DNA from: Priestia filamentosa | GTDB lineage: Bacteria > Bacillota > Bacilli > Bacillales > Bacillaceae_H | DNA length: 38,716 nt | Assembly (NCBI RefSeq): GCF_900177535.1 | Contig: NZ_FXAJ01000017.1 | Coordinates: 1 to 38,716, forward strand | Direction of reading: 5' to 3' | Shown here: positions 34,089 to 38,716 of the stretch, piece by piece | Layout: each line of letters begins with the position of its first letter | Position numbering within the stretch: position 1 is the stretch's first letter | Translations under genes and position numbers: made by a program | The notes under the pieces: model-generated | What the model saw: the letters and a program-made list of their open reading frames with translations, nothing else | The model's database searches: none | Told to the model about the DNA's origin: nothing

Positions 34089-34250
34089 TTACTTTCCCTT
34101 TGGATCATCATAGAGTTCTTTTTCTAAAAGACGAACCAAATAATCTTTCTTGCTAATACCTTCTTCAATGCATCTCTTTGCAAATTCTTTAAATAACTCT
34201 TCTGGAATATCTGCATTTAATCGCTTAAATCCAGGTGCTGTTTTTGTCAT
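34089..34250 (-). CDS. RHH antitoxin-like / copy-control protein
   Basis: 53 residues from ATG 34250, set by GAGGAG four to five bases upstream. MTKTAPGFKRLNADIPEELF, then KEFAKRCIEEGISKKDYLVR and LLEKEL resembles short RHH repressors (CopG/antitoxin type). No toxin gene follows; the next gene downstream is 110 bases away and unrelated, so it may be a stand-alone regulator. A perfect dyad at 34278-34295 overlaps its promoter region. A decayed duplicate lies at 12387-12521. Confidence 0.68.
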   Translation of the reverse strand: MTKTAPGFKRLNADIPEELFKEFAKRCIEEGISKKDYLVRLLEKELYDDPKGK

Positions 34251-34277
34251 AACACTCCTCACTTTTCCTGAGTATAC

Positions 34278-34295
34278 ATCACTCATTTGAGTGAT
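34278..34295. promoter_or_regulatory. Perfect 8-bp-arm dyad, probable RHH operator
   Basis: ATCACTCA-TT-TGAGTGAT (34278-34295) lies 28 bases before the RHH start. Small RHH repressors commonly bind such dyads in their own promoters. Confidence 0.6.
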
Positions 34296-34555
34296 ATATA
34301 CATATTATAAAGGATATAAATTTGATATTAAAGGGAAAATTTTAAATAACTGGTACCTACTGTCTATATAAAAAACATTATAGTTAAGTATCTACATCTA
34401 CACTTCCTCAACATTTTCATCTACCCAGTCTAATACCTATTTTGAGTATGAGTATTAGATTATAATAGTCTTCCCTAAACACATTACATATTTGATATAT
34501 TCTTTAAATTTATATAGAATTTAATTCCATAACATTGAGAAAGAAGGGATATAAC

Positions 34556-34747
34556 ATGTATACTTACGAATACGTAAAAGTTGAAGTTAATAGATGGAAA
34601 GGTAAACCTAAAGAAGATTATAAAGAAATTATTGATGAATATGCTAACAGAGGATGGAAATTAATTCAGATTTTTGCACCTGCAATCTCAGGATACGGTT
34701 CAGCGGATCATTTTGAAATAATATTTGAAAAAAAACTTGATGACTAA
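34556..34747 (+). CDS. DUF4177-type small protein
   Basis: 63 residues from ATG 34556 behind AAGAAGGG. YEYVKVEVNRWKGKPKEDYK, then IIDEYANRGWKLIQIFAP and FEIIFEKKL match the pattern of DUF4177 (strand, helix, EYAxxGW, strands). The function of the family is unknown. It is a monocistronic unit ended by a very strong terminator. Confidence 0.75.
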   Translation: MYTYEYVKVEVNRWKGKPKEDYKEIIDEYANRGWKLIQIFAPAISGYGSADHFEIIFEKKLDD

Positions 34748-34762
34748 CTTTTTATAATAAAA

Positions 34763-34809
34763 GTAAACAAAGAGGACAGCAGTTCATCATTGCTGTCCTC
34801 TTTGTTTAC
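34763..34809. terminator. 19-bp perfect bidirectional terminator
   Basis: GTAAACAAAGAGGACAGCA (34763-34781) pairs perfectly with 34791-34809. It serves the DUF4177 gene and the converging fragment on the minus strand. Confidence 0.88.
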
Positions 34810-34811
34810 TA

Positions 34812-34925
34812 TCATTTAGTTTTATGCTTGTAATATACTCTAATCCATGCAAAGATAGCACATCCCACCATAGCAATTGGAAATTGCCATCCGGTTTCTC
34901 CATTTTGCAGAGTAAATTTTAGTAT
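34812..34925 (-). pseudogene. Fragment of a small membrane protein
   Basis: An open frame of about 37 codons ends ETGWQFPIAMVGCAIFAWIR followed by VYYKHKTK and TGA at 34814-34812: a hydrophobic helix with a basic tail. There is no start codon; the 5' part is replaced by the RacA-like promoter region. It is probably a remnant. Confidence 0.35.
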
Positions 34926-34930
34926 TATTT

Positions 34931-34973
34931 ATATCGCCTGAAGGCGATAAGTTGTTCAAGGTGTTCGAACACC
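34931..34973. promoter_or_regulatory. Hairpin and 14-bp palindrome upstream of the RacA-like gene
   Basis: TATCGCCT-GA-AGGCGATA (34931-34948) is followed by the perfect palindrome GGTGTTCGAACACC (34960-34973), 135 bases before the start. GAACA half-sites recur at 35048-35063. The palindrome core GTTCGAAC also occurs twice inside the gene. Confidence 0.65.
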
Positions 34974-35108
34974 GTTCTTGTATGTTATATCTACTATAAG
35001 GCTATAGTATGATCTGAAAATTACGGAAACAGTTTATAATATACAAGGTGAACAAGGTGAACAACTAGAATACTTACTTAAGAATATTTGTACGAGGAAG
35101 TGAACAAT

Positions 35109-35675
35109 TTGAATGAACCAGCTTACTGGGGACGAGAAGTAGCCGAAGCTTTAAATATTAGTAGTAGTAGTGTAAGAAAATATTGTATTGCATTAGAGAA
35201 ATTTGGTCATGTTTTTACGAAAGGCTCGAACAACAGTAGAGCGTTCCTCGAACAAGATATTATTTTATTAAGAAGAATGAAAGATCTTATTCATACTAAG
35301 GGCGTAACAACCAATGATGCTGCGGAGGTTGTATTATCAACGGTTAAAGAGGAGCCCCGAACAGAGGTCGTTCGAGGTGAACGACCTGTATTAATAGAAG
35401 AGTTGAACAGCGTTCGAACGTCGTTCGAACAGCAAAAGGAGTTTAACATACAACTAATTAATGAATTGCAATTATTAAGAGAAGACTCTAATAGGAAATT
35501 TGAACAGCAACAAAAGCATATTGAATCCTTAGAACGGCAACTATATAAAGAAAGAGAGTACCAGGAACAAAGAGATCAACAATTAACTACAATTGCTAAG
35601 GATATATTAGATACAAAGAAGTTAGTTTCTTCAAGTAAAGAACGAAGTTTTTTCAGTCGTTTATTTGGAAAATAG
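35109..35675 (+). CDS. MerR/RacA-like DUF3967-type protein, intact
   Basis: 188 residues. GAGGAAGTG before AACAA places the start at TTG 35109. The winged MerR-type HTH is at 1-45 (REVAEALNISSSSVRKYCIA), followed by FGHVFTKGSNNSRAFLEQDI, a linker (TEVVRGERPVLIEEL), a 70-residue coiled coil rich in Gln/Glu (FEQQQKHIESLERQLYKERE) and tail SRLFGK. The design parallels RacA, which binds inverted GC-rich repeats and anchors DNA. The coding DNA holds GTTCGAAC sites. It is monocistronic, with a terminator at 35688. A role in plasmid segregation is inference. Confidence 0.78.
   Translation: MNEPAYWGREVAEALNISSSSVRKYCIALEKFGHVFTKGSNNSRAFLEQDIILLRRMKDLIHTKGVTTNDAAEVVLSTVKEEPRTEVVRGERPVLIEELNSVRTSFEQQKEFNIQLINELQLLREDSNRKFEQQQKHIESLERQLYKEREYQEQRDQQLTTIAKDILDTKKLVSSSKERSFFSRLFGK
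35365..35430. repeat. Dyad and two GTTCGAAC sites inside the RacA-like gene
   Basis: AGGTCGTTC-GAGGT-GAACGACCT (35365-35387) is a perfect 9-bp-arm dyad. GTTCGAAC occurs at 35412-35419 and 35423-35430, 11 bp apart. The rearranged copy has the same arrangement (19114-19131 region, 19157-19164 and 19168-19175). Confidence 0.7.
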
Positions 35676-35687
35676 ACCATTTTTAAT

Positions 35688-35725
35688 AAAGTAAAGCATC
35701 CTTTACGTAAAGGGTGCTTTACTTT
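35688..35725 (+). terminator. Terminator after the RacA-like gene
   Basis: AAAGTAAAGCATCCTTTAC (35688-35706) pairs with 35707-35725 with one G-T pair. Confidence 0.75.
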
Positions 35726-35764
35726 ATAATGGGGGTATAAGGAATTATAAGAGAGGTGAAGTGG

Positions 35765-35971
35765 ATGAAAAACAAAATTTCAGAGTACCGAAAAAAAAGA
35801 GGGTATTCACAGGATAAGTTAGCAGAGAAACTAGGAGTGTCTCGTCAAACAGTTATATCTATAGAGAAAGGTAAATATAATCCATCTCTTCCTTTGGCAT
35901 TAATTATTGCGGAAATTTTTGAGTTGAAAATTGAAGATATTTTCTTTTTAGAAGAAAGTGATTATAAATAA
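35765..35971 (+). CDS. XRE-family transcriptional regulator
   Basis: 68 residues, a single Cro/C1 HTH: NKISEYRKKRGYSQDKLAEK, LGVSRQTVISIEKGKYNPSL, LALIIAEIFELKIEDIF. This compact type (YozG-like) is usually paired with a small membrane protein. ATG 35765 is chosen because AGAGGTG is correctly spaced for it. It heads a three-gene operon with two membrane proteins. Confidence 0.85.
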   Translation: MKNKISEYRKKRGYSQDKLAEKLGVSRQTVISIEKGKYNPSLPLALIIAEIFELKIEDIFFLEESDYK

Positions 35972-35993
35972 ATTTGTGAGTAGGAGGTACATT

Positions 35994-36371
35994 ATGAAAT
36001 CACGATTAGGTAATTTATTGATGGGAATTTTAATGCTTATACTAAGCATTTATATAATTTTTGATGCGGGTGTTAATGGTAAAACTAAATTTGTTTTCTC
36101 TGGACTTTTATTTCTTTCTTTATCTATAATGTTTTTTTCATTAAGCTATTTAAATACTGATTTCAGAAAACAAGATGAACGTATGAAGTTAATTCAACAG
36201 AAGAGCATGTTTTATTCTTATTTTATGTTGATGTTATATTTCTTCCTTTTTGCATTACTTTTAGGTATGAATGTAATTTCTATTAGTGCTTTAGCAGTGA
36301 TCCAGATTTTAGCTGCTCTTATTATCGCTACAGTTTTTATATCTATGCTAATTATGTCTAAAGTTTATTGA
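35994..36371 (+). CDS. Four-helix membrane protein in XRE operon
   Basis: 125 residues with four hydrophobic segments (about 8-25, 35-52, 75-95, 100-120) and a charged loop YLNTDFRKQDERMKLIQQK between the second and third. ATG 35994 follows TAGGAGG. The gene lies 22 bases after the XRE stop. DUF2178/DUF3169-like proteins share this arrangement; the function (possibly self-immunity or signal sensing) is not known. Confidence 0.7.
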   Translation: MKSRLGNLLMGILMLILSIYIIFDAGVNGKTKFVFSGLLFLSLSIMFFSLSYLNTDFRKQDERMKLIQQKSMFYSYFMLMLYFFLFALLLGMNVISISALAVIQILAALIIATVFISMLIMSKVY

Positions 36372-36414
36372 TTTCAAGTAAATAACTAACACTTTTTATT
36401 AGGAGGAGATCTAT

Positions 36415-36507
36415 ATTAAAAATATTAATATACTCTTTCAAATTATAACTGTAATACTATTATTTTTTATAATAGGAAGGTTAACTTTACTATTTAAAAA
36501 GAAATAA
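36415..36507 (+). CDS. 30-residue membrane peptide with ATT start
   Basis: A strong AGGAGGAG (36401-36408) lies eight bases before ATT at 36415, in frame with a hydrophobic peptide KNINILFQIITVILLFFIIG followed by RLTLLFKKK and TAA at 36505. No ATG, GTG or TTG is at that spacing. It is third in the XRE/membrane operon and ends at its terminator. Either AUU is used, or the ATG was mutated. Confidence 0.45.
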   Translation: MKNINILFQIITVILLFFIIGRLTLLFKKK

Positions 36508-36510
36508 AAA

Positions 36511-36545
36511 AAGGAAAGAGTATGATTTTTTCATACTCCTTCCTT
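36511..36545. terminator. Bidirectional terminator
   Basis: AAGGAAAGAGTATGA (36511-36525) pairs with 36531-36545 with one mismatch; it separates the XRE operon from the converging secreted-protein gene. Confidence 0.75.
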
Positions 36546-36551
36546 TCTAGT

Positions 36552-37181
36552 TTATAGAGGTTTAACGTTAAAGGCATTTACCCAAGTTACACCTACATAT
36601 ACGCCTTTTCCTTTATTATTAGCATCTACACGTTTTGCTAATAGGCCCCAATAAGCAGCTGATACTCCACCGATTGCAGCAACAGGTGGGAACCATGCAC
36701 CAACTCCTGTAGCAAATGTTGCACCTAGAGCAGCATATTCTAATTTATCTATATATTGTTTTGTTTGTGAATTATTAAATTTTCTATCATAACCCCACCA
36801 ATGATACGTCCATGATCCGTAAGTAGAAGCCATTGTTGAAAAACCTGTTTTATGTATTTCTAGGTTTTCGTCTACAGCTAAAGTGTGATTTTTAACACCT
36901 TCATTGATCTGATTAAAGTGTTCCTCTAATCCTTGAAGATCATAAGTATCATAAATATCTTGCGGTACATCTTTTAAACCAAGTGTTCCATCTTCATTCT
37001 TTTGAACATATGGTTCAATTTTTTCAATAACTTCATTATTTACTTGCTGTTGATCATTTGTTGAAGCTTCATCATTCTGTTGGATTACATGTTGTTCTGC
37101 AGCTTTCGCATCACTAGCATGTCTAAGTACGGGAGATATTCCAATTCCCAAGGCTAAAGTAGTAATTAATGTTTTCTTCAT
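36552..37181 (-). CDS. Secreted protein, bacteriocin-like
   Basis: 209 residues. Signal peptide MKKTLITTLALGIGISPVLR with probable cleavage after DAKAA. Residues 30-115 are acidic and polar (QNDEASTNDQQQVNNEVIEK). The C-terminal 90 residues are distinct: YGSWTYHWWGYDRKFNNSQT, a hydrophobic Gly/Ala segment (AALGATFATGVGAWFPPVAA, IGGVSAAYWGLLAKRVDANN) and GVYVGVTWVNAFNVKPL. A secretory leader, a charged middle and a Gly/Ala-rich hairpin recall pore-forming bacteriocins with a propeptide. I cannot name the family. It converges on an XRE/membrane-protein operon that could provide regulation or immunity. Confidence 0.6.
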   Translation of the reverse strand: MKKTLITTLALGIGISPVLRHASDAKAAEQHVIQQNDEASTNDQQQVNNEVIEKIEPYVQKNEDGTLGLKDVPQDIYDTYDLQGLEEHFNQINEGVKNHTLAVDENLEIHKTGFSTMASTYGSWTYHWWGYDRKFNNSQTKQYIDKLEYAALGATFATGVGAWFPPVAAIGGVSAAYWGLLAKRVDANNKGKGVYVGVTWVNAFNVKPL

Positions 37182-37607
37182 CTAGTTTCCCTACTTCCTC
37201 GTCTATGTAGTTACTTGCATCCCATGCGTTAACATGAAATATACCAAAATAAACATTTTAATCCAAAAAATATACTTTTAAAGGTTACTATTGATATAGA
37301 ATGGATAATTTTTTTAAAAAAAGGGTGCGTAACGAGAAATAAGGAGGAATTGGGGAGTCCAACTTCCCCTAAGATACATTATGTAAACTAAAAATGTATA
37401 TCGTATACAGTCTAAAATAGAAACTCTGCTACCTAGCATCCAGTAAACTTTTCTATTACATAATTTAGTGTCATAAGTTGTTAACATTCTTTCTCCCTTT
37501 GTTTTTTAATACAGGGAAAATCCATCTTTGTCCTAATTGATTTGTCCAACCTCTTATATGTTATCTGAATACAATATCTTGTAAGACAAATGAAGGGAGA
37601 GATAGAA

Positions 37608-37895
37608 TTGAGTAGAAGATGGAAAGATTTCGAAGGTAACAATGAGTCTAAAAATCGCAGTTTTTCAAAATCAGAATCAGACAGCGATTCAAAAGCAAAG
37701 GTGGATTTTGAGAATAAAAACGATATTGATACTGATGTAGAGAGTGAAAATGAGTTAAAAAACCATAATCTAAATGTTACTAAAATTAATAATGTCGGAA
37801 ATGCTAAGGTAGATGTTAATGTAGAAAGTGACTCTGCAGCAAGAGTACGTTCAAGAACAGAATCTGACCAAGATCAAGACCAAAATCTCTTCTAA
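37608..37895 (+). CDS. Acidic Ser/Asp-rich protein, possible spore-surface component
   Basis: 95 residues from TTG 37608, chosen because AGGGAG is six bases before it and covers the alternative ATG at 37590. Very polar: KSESDSDSKAKVDFENKNDI, TKINNVGNAKVDVNVESDSA, ending ESDQDQDQNLF. No membrane segment. The NVxxVGNAKVDVNVESDS repeat-like stretch recalls coat proteins that form fibrous layers. It is followed 23 bases later by another acidic protein with VDVTVDVEVD. Function unknown. The 400 bases upstream show no gene. Confidence 0.5.
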   Translation: MSRRWKDFEGNNESKNRSFSKSESDSDSKAKVDFENKNDIDTDVESENELKNHNLNVTKINNVGNAKVDVNVESDSAARVRSRTESDQDQDQNLF

Positions 37896-37918
37896 TAAAA
37901 TGTAGGTGGGAGTATATA

Positions 37919-38278
37919 ATGGAAAACTCAGATAAAAGTCGAACTTCACGTCGAGATATGAGGGGCTTTTCCCCATCTGGAGATATTTTTCCTAATGATA
38001 CTCAATTGAATAAAACTTCAATTGGTCATAGTGGAAATTCGGATGTAGATGTCACGGTAGATGTTGAGGTTGATACGATGCCAATTGCGTTTGCAATGCT
38101 ATATTCTTTATTGACCTCGAAACAAATATCTGATAAGGAATTCGAATTAGCCATTCGGAGATTAAAATCATGGAATAGTAGGGGTAAGCCAGAGGGACCG
38201 TTCCATTTTGGGAGAGATATGAACAATATAGTGGGGGCTAGACTTCTTTATCCACAAGATAGCATAGAAGGTAAATAG
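37919..38278 (+). CDS. hypothetical protein, possible partner of the acidic protein
   Basis: 119 residues from ATG 37919 behind GGTGGGAG. It shares with the preceding gene the strand-like SDVDVTVDVEVDTMPIAFAM, then a helical part SKQISDKEFELAIRRLKSWN and a C-terminal PFHFGRDMNNIVGARLL. The two genes form an operon ended by a hairpin at 38279. The shared VDV pattern suggests co-assembly. No family recognised. Confidence 0.5.
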   Translation: MENSDKSRTSRRDMRGFSPSGDIFPNDTQLNKTSIGHSGNSDVDVTVDVEVDTMPIAFAMLYSLLTSKQISDKEFELAIRRLKSWNSRGKPEGPFHFGRDMNNIVGARLLYPQDSIEGK

Positions 38279-38298
38279 ATAACTAGTTTACTAGTTAT
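38279..38298 (+). terminator. Hairpin after the acidic-protein operon
   Basis: ATAACTAGT (38279-38287) and ACTAGTTAT (38290-38298) form a perfect 9-bp stem starting at the stop codon; there is no T-run. The 190 bases beyond to 38489 contain only a run of nine G (38399-38407). Confidence 0.5.
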
Positions 38299-38489
38299 CC
38301 TCTGTGCATTACACATTCTAATAAAGTATTAAATAAACTAGAAATCAATATTGTACACAGCAGCTAAACAAGGGAAAAACTTTGCTCCCCTCGTAGTAGG
38401 GGGGGGGTTCTCTTGTTTATATCCATTTGTCCCATTACATTGATGTCTCACGGCATCTTGAGTGGTTTACTACGTATAGAAAATGTTAC

Positions 38490-38716
38490 GGTTCTGGTCC
38501 AAAAATTTAATCTAACTTGAAGCTAATCTTCTAAACTTGGACATACTGATACTAGTACTTTAGAAAGGGGAGTGATCAGTATGGAAAAGGAGAATCTATT
38601 TAAACGGAAACATTACCAGCCTGAGATGATTTTGTTAACGGTCAGATGGTACCTACGGTACAATCTCAGCTTTCGCGATTTAGTAGAAATGATGGAGGAA
38701 CGGGGATTATCTATGG
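38490..38716 (+). mobile_element. 5' part of an IS240-like (IS6 family) element
   Basis: GGTTCTGGTCCAAAAA (38490 on) is the left end; TTGGACATACTGATACTAGT and the start of a transposase follow. It has the same orientation as the element end at position 1 and continues outside the window. Confidence 0.85.
38581..38716 (+). CDS. IS240-like transposase, partial at the window edge
   Basis: 45 codons: MEKENLFKRKHYQPEMILLT, VRWYLRYNLSFRDLVEMMEE. It is very similar to the internal copy at 19697 and open to the edge. Confidence 0.85.
   Translation, partial: MEKENLFKRKHYQPEMILLTVRWYLRYNLSFRDLVEMMEERGLSM

Noticed and set aside
38399-38407. Run of nine G
   Set aside because: It could be a sequencing or slippage effect; no functional context is visible.

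Overview
The window looks like an accessory-plasmid segment from a spore-forming Bacillaceae. It is AT-rich, carries spore-surface genes (cotW/cotX/cotV type, a YjcZ-type peptide) and a class IV PHA synthase pair (phaR-phaC), and is dense in Gram-positive IS families. Plasmid-borne cotW/cotX-like genes fit Priestia (Bacillus) megaterium best. The Bacillus cereus group is the alternative; I cannot separate them by eye. No rRNA, tRNA, CRISPR array or chromosomal core block is visible. Both edges lie inside IS240-like (IS6 family) elements in the same orientation.

Layout. 1-2.2 kb: IS240 tail and small orphan genes. 2.3-7.0 kb: a Tn3-family transposon whose tnpA 3' end is replaced by an IS3-family copy; tnpR, a res-like region and one 38-bp end remain. 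7.1-12 kb: cargo (PAP2 phosphatase, AprX-like subtilase, cotW-cotX-cotV-like cluster). 12.4-17.7 kb: decayed antitoxin-like gene, a GC-rich structured stretch, then broken IS1182-like, intact IS4 (9-bp target duplication) and broken ISL3 elements. 17.9-20.6 kb: degenerate copy A of a plasmid module fused to a MerR/RacA-like (DUF3967-type) gene and followed by a dead IS240. 21.0-22.7 kb: intact ISL3 copy with an 8-bp duplication. 22.8-25.3 kb: sporulation peptide, coat-like ORF, and a divergent pair of a third RacA-like gene and a winged-helix gene under a two-promoter sense/antisense leader, probably a replicon. 25.4-28.8 kb: IS240 relic, then SDR-phaR-phaC and a low-complexity protein. 29.1-31.5 kb: orphan RacA-type promoter, GTGGT-N6-ACCAC dyads with a start-less winged-helix ORF, broken IS110. 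31.5-34.3 kb: copy B of the module (zinc ribbon, orf136, RHH, phased 11-bp repeats, HTH pseudogene) and an RHH antitoxin-like gene. 34.5-38.3 kb: DUF4177 protein, intact RacA-like gene, XRE regulator plus membrane proteins, a secreted protein, and two coat-like acidic proteins.

How parts may work together (inference): replication control at 24.1-25.3 kb, RacA-like proteins with dyad sites in and upstream of their own genes (segregation or autoregulation), and the twice-present HTH/repeat/RHH/orf136/zinc-ribbon module look like plasmid housekeeping. Spore-coat, protease and PHA genes are cargo. The strongest undescribed signals are the helically phased repeats conserved in both module copies, the dyads embedded in RacA-like coding sequences, and the antisense/attenuator leader.
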